From contig SUWV01000003.1 in assembly GCA_015061315.1 (NCBI GenBank), positions 374 to 64,373 on the forward strand: a stretch of DNA of 64,000 bases. Reading direction: 5' to 3'. The notes beneath the pieces were generated by a model. It saw nothing but the letters and a program-made list of their open reading frames with translations, had not been told where the DNA came from and ran no database searches. The position numbers and the translations under genes were made by a program. Shown here one piece after another: positions 1 to 9,100 of this stretch. How positions within the stretch are numbered: the first letter of the stretch is position 1; each line of letters opens with the position of its first letter. The DNA comes from Lentimicrobiaceae bacterium. GTDB lineage: Bacteria; Bacteroidota; Bacteroidia; Bacteroidales; F082.

Positions 1-255
1 CGTGACACATTACACCTGCAAAAAATAAACACGATGTAATTGGCGCGTCTGACAAATTAACAATTAACAATTGACAATTAACAGTTTACAATTGACGTAG
101 AGACGTGACACATTACACCTGCAAAAAATAAACACGATGTAATTGGCGCGTCTGACAAATTAACAATTAACAATTGACAATTAACAGTTTACAATTGACG
201 TAGAGACGTGACACATTACACCTGCAAAAATAAACACGATGTAATTGGCGCGTCT
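1..255. repeat. Tandem direct repeat, unit 103 bp (about 2.5 copies): a 50-57 bp GTAGAGACG...CGTCT hairpin element plus an AT-rich 7-mer array
   Basis: 'cgtgacacattacacctgcaaaaa(a)taaacacgatgtaattggcgcgtct' starts at 1, 104 and 207 with identical intervening sequence; the third copy lacks one A. Confidence 0.95.
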
Positions 256-322
256 CATATGAAGTGATGGAGTACTTCCCAACTTCATAACTTCATAACT
301 AAAAAATTGACTTGGCGGCTTA

Positions 323-604
323 TTATTCATAATGATATCTCAAAGCGTAGATACCAATATAATTATCTTCGACCTTATATAGTAGGCGATGTTCCTTGTT
401 GATTCTTCTGCTCCAGTATCCTGATAATTCATACTTTAATGCTTCGGGCTTGCCGATGCCACTGTATGGATCATTCTTGATAGAAAGCAGCAGCTCGTTT
501 ATTCTTTTTAGAATTTTGGGGTTATTCTTTTTCCAATAAATAAGGTCTTCTTTTGCTGTTTCCTTAAAGAGTAATTCCATACTCTTCCAAGTTGATTTCA
601 ACAA
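323..604 (-). CDS. Txe/YoeB-family toxin (likely true start at 580, MELLFKE)
   Basis: C-terminal '...SRRINKEHRLLYKVEDNYIGIYALRYHYE' matches the YoeB/Txe signature; small ORF overlapping an upstream small ORF. Confidence 0.85.
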   Translation of the reverse strand: MLKSTWKSMELLFKETAKEDLIYWKKNNPKILKRINELLLSIKNDPYSGIGKPEALKYELSGYWSRRINKEHRLLYKVEDNYIGIYALRYHYE

Positions 605-758
605 AAGATTCTTTTTCAGCTTTTCTAATACGATTTACGTATTCTGGCTTATAATGAAACTTTTTCTTATTTTCAAAAAGTCCTAATAATATTAGTTCCT
701 TAAATGCTTTATTTGACTTAAGATTTGTTTTGACAAATTTTGATGTTGAGGTTCTCAT
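564..758 (-). CDS. Putative antitoxin partner of the YoeB-like toxin
   Basis: 64 aa, immediately upstream of and overlapping the toxin ORF on the same strand; family not recognised with certainty. Confidence 0.55.
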   Translation of the reverse strand: MRTSTSKFVKTNLKSNKAFKELILLGLFENKKKFHYKPEYVNRIRKAEKESFVEINLEEYGITL

Positions 759-807
759 AGTTTTAAATTTTAATACAAATGCAAAAATATAATTAATTCA
801 GTCATAA

Positions 808-945
808 GTCAAGGAAAATAAAGTTAATCTTTTTTAACATTGACTCGGAGACTCGGTGACTTGTAGACTTCTGTCTCCTCGTATCACAGGTATCAGCACG
901 TATCTTTTTACTTGGTGACTCGGTGACTCGGCGACTCGGTGACTT
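808..945. repeat. Repeat block R1: AAGGAAAATAAAGTTAATC... plus GACTCGGW-type octamer array
   Basis: Near-identical to 1898-2012; its 3' half is also near-identical to 3353-3410. Confidence 0.85.
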
Positions 946-1580
946 TAGAGTTTTATACATTCTATGATGTATTGAATTAAATATGGAGAGACGATACCCG
1001 ACAAAATAGCCGAGACAAACCAAAGGATAATATTATTGAATCTGTTGATTTTATGCTTTCCTTTTGCCCAATATAAATTTCTAGCATTGGAGTCTATCAG
1101 GTTTTCAAGCTCAGTATATTTATTGTGTACTTCTTGATATAATGCTATTGATTCACTTTTATCTTCATTGTGTTCTTTCAATTTGGCTTCTTTCAATTTT
1201 AGTATTATCTCTTTTGATAATCTACGATGCATAATGATGAAATCACCATCGTTGATATAAGATAAATCAACACCTTTATATCTTTTGTCAAAATCTTTTA
1301 TGACATTGTCGTATAGCGATACATTAAGGAACTTATAGCAATCCAATATCATTCGCTCGATATGGCTTTGAGCTTTCCTTATCTGCGAATTTGTCCAGTC
1401 ATTATCGTCGGGTCGTATGTAGCAACGAGCTATATGATCGTTAAAAGCCCTTATTTCATTAAATATTACGATAGGGAATTGTTCATACCTTACCTCTATC
1501 TCTGCTATTAGTGGTTTTATCACGTTGTTATAGGCTTCATATAAAGGATTAAGGTTTGTCGATAAATCAATGTTTTTCAT
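945..1580 (-). CDS. Hypothetical protein with C-terminal transmembrane segment
   Basis: 211 aa uninterrupted ORF; charged coiled-coil-like body and a single hydrophobic C-terminal helix (IILWFVSAILSGIVSPYLIQYII). Confidence 0.6.
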   Translation of the reverse strand: MKNIDLSTNLNPLYEAYNNVIKPLIAEIEVRYEQFPIVIFNEIRAFNDHIARCYIRPDDNDWTNSQIRKAQSHIERMILDCYKFLNVSLYDNVIKDFDKRYKGVDLSYINDGDFIIMHRRLSKEIILKLKEAKLKEHNEDKSESIALYQEVHNKYTELENLIDSNARNLYWAKGKHKINRFNNIILWFVSAILSGIVSPYLIQYIIECIKL

Positions 1581-1590
1581 ACAATAAACG

Positions 1591-1839
1591 TTACATTGAT
1601 TTTATTCTCTTATCTGTTTTAAGATTGTCGAATGCGAATAATCTGTTGAGAAACAGATATACAGAACCACGCCCGAAGAGTCGCATATCGTTATGAACTT
1701 GAAATGTTAGTTTTTTTCTAATTTTCTTTTCTATCATCATATCAATATCCTCAATGTCCATCGATATGATCTGATCTACGCTAAGTCCAGTCTGCTTTTC
1801 GACTGACTTTCTACTTTCCTGATTTAAAAATAATTTCAT
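1591..1839 (-). CDS. Hypothetical small protein (start taken as MKLFLNQESRK)
   Basis: ORF 10 nt upstream of the 945-1580 gene on the same strand; TATTTTTG -7-like box upstream on the minus strand (about 1871-1882). Confidence 0.5.
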   Translation of the reverse strand: MKLFLNQESRKSVEKQTGLSVDQIISMDIEDIDMMIEKKIRKKLTFQVHNDMRLFGRGSVYLFLNRLFAFDNLKTDKRIKSM

Positions 1840-1897
1840 AAAAATTGATATTTTGTTATTTAAACGTCCTGCAAAAATACTCCATTTTCTTATCACT

Positions 1898-2012
1898 GTC
1901 AAGGAAAATAAAGTTAATCTTTTTTAACATTGACTCGGCGACTTGGTGACTTGTAGACTTCTGTCTCCGCGTATCTTTTTACTTGTAGACTTGTTGTCTC
2001 GTTGACTCTGCG
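1898..2012. repeat. Repeat block R2 (second copy of R1)
   Basis: 'gtcaaggaaaataaagttaatcttttttaacattgactcggcgacttggtgacttgtagacttctgtctcc' aligns with 808-878. Confidence 0.85.
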
Positions 2013-2015
2013 ACT

Positions 2016-3215
2016 TTAATACAAAAACCCTAACATCCATAGTGGGAGTTTTGCGCCTGATGGCGATTCAATATCGTCGGCGAAGATGTATGAGTCGGGG
2101 ATGTCGGCTATCTGTGAGAATCTCTTGTCCTTGCCTCCAATTTCAAGATGGTATCTTGAATCCACTTTGAAATCGCCTTTGTCTTTGCCATATTCTACAT
2201 TGTGAGATTTAGAAAGATGCGTGACGGCGAATGTCTCTCGAGCGGTACCAATCTCGACAGATGAAGGACTCAAGGCATAAAGAAGATTTGTGTTTTCGAG
2301 GTAAACCTTATCGGGTTTCGTTAGTTTGCCTATACTTTTTTTATCGGAATACAGAAGATTCATAAGATTGGCATCACTTAGATTTTTTAGGTATGAGACA
2401 ACGGTGTCTCTTCCTATTTCAATGGCTGCTGCTAATTTATTGGCGTTTAATTCGTAAGGTACGCTTTCGGATATAACCCCCACAAGAGCCTTGATTTTTC
2501 TTATATAAGCCACATCTACTTTGCATATCATTGGCAGCTCTACTTCTATCACATAGTTTACCACTTGCTCTAATTTGGTGTAATAATCTTCTTTGTCTTC
2601 CATAAAGAAAGGGTAGTATCCGTGCTGAAGATATTTCTTAAACTGTTCTACGGGTTTACATTTTGCTGATACTTGTTCCCATATCTCGTATGGATTTGCG
2701 ATTATATCTTCAAGCTTATATATGGGAAATTCTATTCTCTCATAGAATCTTAAAGCCTCTCTCAGTGAGAGTCCATGCATGGTATATTTCACGCATCTTC
2801 GCGAAAGATCGGCATCGCCAGCTAAGAGACTAAGTAATGAAGAACCGCTGACGACGACTTGTAATTCGGGATATAAGTCGTATATCTCTTTAATTTCCCT
2901 GCTCCATTTGTCGTATTTATGTATTTCGTCTATAATCAGTCGTTTCCCACCATTCATAACGAATTGCTCGGCGAGTTCGACTAATGTCATACGTGATAAA
3001 TCTACAGTATCGGCTGAGCAATACAGAACTTTTCTGTCGGCGGTTTTATAGTTCAGTTTGACGAACTGCTTTAATAATGTAGATTTTCCCACACCTTTAG
3101 CTCCTTGTATGGAAATAAGACGGGAATTCCAATTCACCTGATTCATCATATCTCTTACGATTTCAGTCGACGTATTAGCAATCAGACGATCATGTTTGAC
3201 AAATAAAGCATCCAT
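2016..3215 (-). CDS. AAA-family ATPase with DUF4143-type C-terminal domain
   Basis: Walker A 'GAKGVGKSTLL', Walker B-like 'KRLIIDEIHKY', 'VVSGSSLLSLL' sensor motif typical of AAA_14/DUF4143 proteins. Confidence 0.85.
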   Translation of the reverse strand: MDALFVKHDRLIANTSTEIVRDMMNQVNWNSRLISIQGAKGVGKSTLLKQFVKLNYKTADRKVLYCSADTVDLSRMTLVELAEQFVMNGGKRLIIDEIHKYDKWSREIKEIYDLYPELQVVVSGSSLLSLLAGDADLSRRCVKYTMHGLSLREALRFYERIEFPIYKLEDIIANPYEIWEQVSAKCKPVEQFKKYLQHGYYPFFMEDKEDYYTKLEQVVNYVIEVELPMICKVDVAYIRKIKALVGVISESVPYELNANKLAAAIEIGRDTVVSYLKNLSDANLMNLLYSDKKSIGKLTKPDKVYLENTNLLYALSPSSVEIGTARETFAVTHLSKSHNVEYGKDKGDFKVDSRYHLEIGGKDKRFSQIADIPDSYIFADDIESPSGAKLPLWMLGFLY

Positions 3216-3352
3216 AGTAAATGTGTTTTTGTTTACAAAGATAATTAATAATGTTTAAAAGCAACACTTTTTGTGTAAAAATGTTGCTTGAAGGCAGCAC
3301 TATTTTTAATCTGAAAATCACAGAGTATGGACGTGTCTTGCCGCGTCCCTAC

Positions 3353-3437
3353 GTGTAGACTTCTGTCTCCTCGTATCGCAGGTATCTACACGTATCTTTT
3401 TACTTGTAGACTTGTAGACTTGTTGTCTCGTTGACTC
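3353..3437. repeat. Repeat block R3 (octamer array; third copy of the shared block)
   Basis: 'tgtagacttctgtctcctcgtatcgcaggtatctacacgtatctttttacttgta' matches 862-913 with few differences. Confidence 0.8.
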
Positions 3438-3480
3438 AAAAAAATCTCTTGTCATTAGTAAATTATTTTACTATTTTTTT

Positions 3481-3488
3481 TAACTTTG
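3481..3488 (+). promoter_or_regulatory. -7 box TAACTTTG of the porin gene
   Basis: Bacteroidota TAnnTTTG consensus 22 nt upstream of the ATG at 3511. Confidence 0.6.
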
Positions 3489-3510
3489 CAAGTCTTTTAA
3501 AAAATAAGAT

Positions 3511-4620
3511 ATGAGAAAGAAATCTTTACTCTTAGTGATGATAATGATAGTCTTAGGTTCATTATCGTCAGTCGATGCTCAAGAAAAGAAAAAGCTAATC
3601 GGCGATTATCTGTCAATAAGTGGTTGGATGAACATCCAATATGATTATGAGCGACAACTCCAAAACGATGGCTTGACTCTAAAAGAACTTAATACTTTCA
3701 ATGTCCGTCGCGCTCGTCTCGACATTAAAGGTAACATCAATCCGCATTTGGAATTTCGTCTTCAAGGCGACTTTGCCGTCAGTCCAAAGATGGTCGATGG
3801 TTTCGTAAAAGTTAAGTTTGCTAAATATTTCAACATCCAAGCTGGTCAGTTTAAAATCCCTTTCACCTTTGAGAATCCACAATCTCCTCTTACTCTTGAA
3901 GGTATAGAATACGCACAAGTCATCAGTAAGTTATCAGGTTATAGCGACGTATGTCATGTCGCTACGTATTCTGGCGGTCGTGATGTCGGCTTGATGTTAT
4001 ATGGTGATTTATTCAGTTTTGAAAATAATGGAAAGGAAATCCCAATCCTTACATATAAATTAGGTGTCTTCAACGGTAATGGCATGAATAAGAAAGACGC
4101 TAATCTTGGAAAAGACATCGCTGGTAGCATTGAGATTTGTCCTGGCGTAAAAGGCTTGATGCTCGCTGCTTCATATTATGATGGAAATTATCTGTTGGAT
4201 GAAAATTCGGTTTACGATGATAACGCTGAAAGAAATCGTCTGACATTTGGCGGTAAATATGAAAATGGCAAGCTTACAGTGCGTTCAGAATATATCTATG
4301 GCAAGACAGGTATGGGCGACAAAACTCCAGGAGATTACTATCTCCTCGAATCTGACGGTTTCTACGTAGCAGCTGGTTATTGGTTCGACATCAAATGTGA
4401 GAAATCTGGCAACGTACAAAGAATACGTCCTGTGGCTCGTTACGATTTCTTCAGAGAAGATATGACTGAAATAAACACCAACTCGACATATTATATGGTC
4501 GGTATCGACTGGTGGCCATACAAGAACCTTCGTCTTTTGGTCAACTACACCTTGAAAGATAAGGTCGCTAACGACAACTTCGGTCATCTTTTGCAGGCAC
4601 AACTTTCAGTGAAATTTTAA
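3511..4620 (+). CDS. Porin (phosphate-selective OprO/OprP-like)
   Basis: Signal peptide; beta-barrel with FNVRRARLDIKGNINPHLEFRLQGDF and a C-terminal aromatic-ending strand (LSVKF). Confidence 0.85.
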   Translation: MRKKSLLLVMIMIVLGSLSSVDAQEKKKLIGDYLSISGWMNIQYDYERQLQNDGLTLKELNTFNVRRARLDIKGNINPHLEFRLQGDFAVSPKMVDGFVKVKFAKYFNIQAGQFKIPFTFENPQSPLTLEGIEYAQVISKLSGYSDVCHVATYSGGRDVGLMLYGDLFSFENNGKEIPILTYKLGVFNGNGMNKKDANLGKDIAGSIEICPGVKGLMLAASYYDGNYLLDENSVYDDNAERNRLTFGGKYENGKLTVRSEYIYGKTGMGDKTPGDYYLLESDGFYVAAGYWFDIKCEKSGNVQRIRPVARYDFFREDMTEINTNSTYYMVGIDWWPYKNLRLLVNYTLKDKVANDNFGHLLQAQLSVKF

Positions 4621-4626
4621 TAAAAC

Positions 4627-4690
4627 CTGAAAACCTGAGAAATTGAAAATCTGAAAATGTTCAATTCTCAGGTTTCTCTGTTTTTTACTA
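4627..4690 (+). terminator. Octamer-built intrinsic terminator after the porin gene
   Basis: 'aacctgagaaattgaa...ttcaattctcaggttt' stem followed by a T-run. Confidence 0.7.
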
Positions 4691-4715
4691 CAAATAAAAC
4701 TCTAAACACATAGAA

Positions 4716-6008
4716 ATGAAAACAAGAAAATTAAAAGCATTATTTTTAAATGAGGAATGGCTCATTGTACTATTAGGATTTGTTATTTTGGCATTGATAG
4801 CCATCTTCCCTGGATTTATGAACGACATCAAGATGTTAAATGTCAAGACTCTTGATACAGTTAACGGCTGGTTGAATGCAGCCTACACATTCGTATTTTT
4901 ATTTTTGATAATATTGATTTCTGCCCTTGCTATGAAGAAACCTGTCAAGGGTATTTTTGTTTCATTTTTAGTGATATTTGTCCTCACTATGGTGGCGCAG
5001 CTACTTGCGAGTATCCCGTTCTGTAAGGAATACGGATTGGAGTCGGTATTGTTTGCTGTGCTGTTAGGATTGATTGTCAGTAATGTCTTTGGCGTTCCTG
5101 AATGGATGAAGCCAGCGATACAGAGTGAGTTCTATATTAAAATAGGTATCATCTGTCTCGGCGCCACCATCATCTTCGGTGAGATTATCAAATCGGGAGC
5201 TTACGGGCTTGCTCAGGCATTGTTAGTCGTTTTAGTTGTGTGGTATTTCGCATTTTGGGCTTCGCGCAAGCTTTTCAAAGTCGATGACGAGATGTCGACT
5301 ATGATAGCGAGTTCGGTGAGTATTTGTGGCGTGTCGGCAGCTATTGCGACATGCGGAACTATCAGAGGCAACCAGAAGAAACTCAGCTACGTCATCTCTT
5401 TGGTTATGGTTGTTGCCATACCTATGTTATATATCATGCCGTTGCTTTGCGACTGGATACTTCCTCATATCTTCCCTAACAACGAGCTTGCTGCACAGCA
5501 AGTGGCGGGTGCATGGTTAGGAGGCACCATCGACACTACGGCGGCTGTTGCTGCATCGGGAGCCTTACTCGGTGAGGTGGCGGGAGAGACAGCAGTCATC
5601 GTGAAGGCATCGCAGAATGTCTTGTTAGGATTAGCGGCTTTTGCAATATCCTTGTTCTGGTCGGTGCGCGACACAGGCAACGTCATGGAGACAAAAGGCT
5701 CGGTGATATGGCATCGTTTTCCAAAGTTCGTCTTGGGAATGGTCGTCGCTTCAGCAGTGTTTAGCATCTGGTTCAAAGGCGGCGTTGAAATCGACGGCGC
5801 GATGGTGAAATATAAAGCCATAGCTAAAAACTTCCAAGGAATATTCTTCTCTATAGCATTCGTCTGCATCGGCTTGGAGACACGTTTCAAAGAGATATTC
5901 ACAAAAGAAAACAGAGCTTCTTTGAAAGCATTCCTTACAGCACAGACATTCAATATCATCTTCACCTTCATAGTAGCAGTGACGATATTCGGTTTTATAG
6001 CAAATTGA
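4716..6008 (+). CDS. YeiH-family putative sulfate exporter transporter
   Basis: Multi-TM; 'SEFYIKIGIICLGATIIFGEI', 'SSVSICGVSAAIATCGTI', 'GAWLGGTIDTTAAVAASGA' motifs. Confidence 0.85.
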   Translation: MKTRKLKALFLNEEWLIVLLGFVILALIAIFPGFMNDIKMLNVKTLDTVNGWLNAAYTFVFLFLIILISALAMKKPVKGIFVSFLVIFVLTMVAQLLASIPFCKEYGLESVLFAVLLGLIVSNVFGVPEWMKPAIQSEFYIKIGIICLGATIIFGEIIKSGAYGLAQALLVVLVVWYFAFWASRKLFKVDDEMSTMIASSVSICGVSAAIATCGTIRGNQKKLSYVISLVMVVAIPMLYIMPLLCDWILPHIFPNNELAAQQVAGAWLGGTIDTTAAVAASGALLGEVAGETAVIVKASQNVLLGLAAFAISLFWSVRDTGNVMETKGSVIWHRFPKFVLGMVVASAVFSIWFKGGVEIDGAMVKYKAIAKNFQGIFFSIAFVCIGLETRFKEIFTKENRASLKAFLTAQTFNIIFTFIVAVTIFGFIAN

Positions 6009-6013
6009 TATAG

Positions 6014-6112
6014 AAACTGAAAATCTGAAAATCTGAGAATCTGAGAGTCTGAGAATCTGAGAAAATTTTTCAGGTTTTCAAGTTTTCAGATTTTCAGTTT
6101 TTTTTTAGTTTT
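6014..6112 (+). terminator. Octamer-built terminator after yeiH-like gene
   Basis: CTGAAAAT/CTGAGAAT repeats pair with 'ttttcaagttttcagattttcag' followed by T9. Confidence 0.7.
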
Positions 6113-6191
6113 CATATTGAAAAAAAATATATTTTTGTTACCATATAGAGAAGTTATTTTTGAAATCTATTAATTATTAAATATCAACATT

Positions 6192-9100
6192 ATGAGAAAG
6201 TTTTTACTTAGTTTATTGATGTTGGCTTTCATTTCGCCATTGGCATTGAGAGCTGACGAAATTATTGTGGGAACAGAGGAGTCTAGTACAATGGTTGTCC
6301 CTTTTAGAAGTGCGAATAATTATTCGTATACGCAATCTATCTATCTCAAAGATGAAGTAAGCCTAAATGGAACAGCGATGACAATTACCGAAATAGCTTA
6401 TAAGCGAGCTAGTTCAGGTTATACTTTTACAGGAGACATAAAAATCTATGTAGGTATAACTGACATGACAACCCATACAGGTCCATCTACGGATTGGTTG
6501 ACAGATCTTACACTGGTTTTCTCAGGAACAAATATCGTAGTTGGTGATGAAGAATGGGAAACATTTACTTTTGACACACCATACGAATATAGCGCAACGA
6601 AGAATCTTGTAGTGGCAGTGTCTAAATCTACATCACAACCTGCTCAGGTTACTTTCTGCACTGAAGATACTGATGCTAAATTAAGTGTTCACAATAAAGG
6701 CAGTAATGATAAACCGTCTTTTGCTGAGCTCCCAACTGGAGGTGCTACTGTATATGGTAAGCGCCCTATCATCAAACTCACAACAACAGGTGGTGGCGGA
6801 ACAACTCCAGAACCAGGTGAAGGTGACGATGATGAAGAACCAACAACTCTCGCAGCTCCAGTAGTGGCAGCAACAGCATTGAGCGCAACAGAAATTAAAT
6901 TGGAATGGGAAGCAGTAGCCGACACAGCGACATATCAAATATATATCGAAGATGAAAATATCGGCACAACAAAAGAAACATCATTCGTAGTTGTAAATTG
7001 CAACCCTGAAACACAAGTTTGCTGTACAGTTGTAGCAGAATTAGGCGACCTTAAATCAGAAGCCTCAGAACCTGCATGTGCAACAACATTGGCTGAAGGT
7101 GAAGAACCAGAACCAATAGATCCTGTTCTCCCAGGTGAAGAAACAACAGTATATATCGGAGAAAATGGTGAGTTTGCAAGCTATTATTCTCCTATTTACG
7201 ATTATTATTCAAAATATGCTATAACACAGCAAATCTATACTGCTGAAGAAATTGGCATCGCTTCAGGTGAAATTACAAGCATTGCTTTCAAATCAAAGAG
7301 TGGTGGCGGCTATGACCGTAACATCTCGGTCTATTTGTCAAATACAGACAAAGAATATTATACAGGTGGTATGGATTGGGTAGTCTTAACAGAAGCTGAC
7401 GCAGCTGTTTTTGAAGGTACTATCACAACACCTACTAACGGCGAATGGCTCACTATCGAATTGACAACACCTTTTGAATATACCGGTGGTAATCTTGCAG
7501 TGACAATTAATGATAAAACAGGTTCATACGGTTCATACTCCCAATTTATTCAATGGGAAGCATATTCTACAGGTAAATCTGAGACAAGCCCGAGAGCTTT
7601 GTATAAAACAAACTATAACTCTGAAATCGCATACACTGGATTGGCTACAATATATGGAACTTTAGACGCACACAATTACGCTGGATGGGGTGAAACTCCT
7701 GATAATGAATATATCAATAGTAAAGTTAAATTCACTATCATTCCATCAGCATCAAATGTAGAAGTTCCAGAAGCTGTTTCTTTAGGTAAGGTCCTTCTTG
7801 CAGATTATTGGTCAGAAAAGACATCAACTAAAGTTAGTGTTAAAGCTATCAACACAACAATAAGCAATATTACAGTCGATAACGATTTCTTCGTATTGCC
7901 AGCAGAGATAGATTACACAGCAAATACAGTTACATTTGATTTGACATACAACAGAAACGCTCAGGTCAGTGGTGATGTCAATGGCACAATAACAGTGACA
8001 TACGCTGAAGGAACAAAAACATTCCCTGTTACAGCAACTGTCTATACTCCAGTACAACCTGACGTATTTGAACTCGCAGAAAATGTTGTGTTTACAGACA
8101 ACGCATATACAAACACTCCAGAATTTGCTAACTTGAACGACAATTATATTTTGCCACAAGAAGTAGCTGACGGCAATGCTCCAGATGCAGTCTATGCTTT
8201 TGAATTGGAAGCAGACGCTCGTATATCAGCAAAGGTAGTCGGTACAAATGCTCAGTTGGCAATGTATAAAGAAGACTTCAACGGAGAAGGCGGACCTTCA
8301 AAATATAACGCTTTCAGCGGTGTTTCATTTACAAAGAAAAACTTCTTCTACGATTTCAACGACGGTACAATTAACGGTTGGAATTTAACTGACGAAGATG
8401 GCGACGGATATAACTGGCATGTCGTTACAGAAGATGACAAGACATTCATTAAATCATATTCATGGATGAGAGATACAGAAGGTTATACTGTTGTAACCAA
8501 GGCAAACAATCTCATGGTAACAGACCAAGTTTATAATATCACAGCTAATTCAAAATTATCGTTTGACGCATATTGCCACAGCCACGATTTTGAATCACAT
8601 AAAGATTACGTAAGAGTAGAAGTATCGAAAGACGGTGAGAATTTCACATTGATTGAAAAGGTACTTCCAGAACCAATATTCTTCGCTAATGAAGTCGTTA
8701 ATATCGGAGCTAAGTTCGCTGAATTAGGTCTTGAATATGGCGATTATTACGTCGCTTTACGTCATGAAGAAATCGACAAGATGTATGTATGCGTTGATAA
8801 CGTACAATTGATAAATGAAAACATCACAAGAGCATCAGAAAAATCTATCAGCGGCGTGTATTATCCAGCAGGTAAATATTATTTGGTGGCAGCAGCTGAA
8901 GATGCTTTCTCGGTTGAATTGTCATACGAAGTGACTACCATGACACCTCCAGTTGATATATTTGCTTCTGCAACAGAAACATCAATTACATTGACATGGA
9001 ATCCTATCGCAAATGTTGATGGTTATAATATCTATTTCGGAGAAGAAAAATTCACTACAACAGACACTACATACACTTTCAACGATTTAGTGCCATTCAC

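Noticed and set aside
1-255. Assembly artefact as explanation of the 103-bp tandem repeat
   Set aside because: Cannot be excluded at the window edge, but the third copy has an indel and dispersed diverged copies occur elsewhere, so a real repeat is preferred.
323-758. Calling the pair a canonical YefM-YoeB system
   Set aside because: The toxin fits YoeB/Txe but the 64-aa partner does not read as a typical YefM/Phd antitoxin, so the antitoxin family was left open.
802-1023. 73-aa minus-strand ORF
   Set aside because: Overlaps repeat block R1 and the better-supported 945-1580 ORF; composition is repeat translation.
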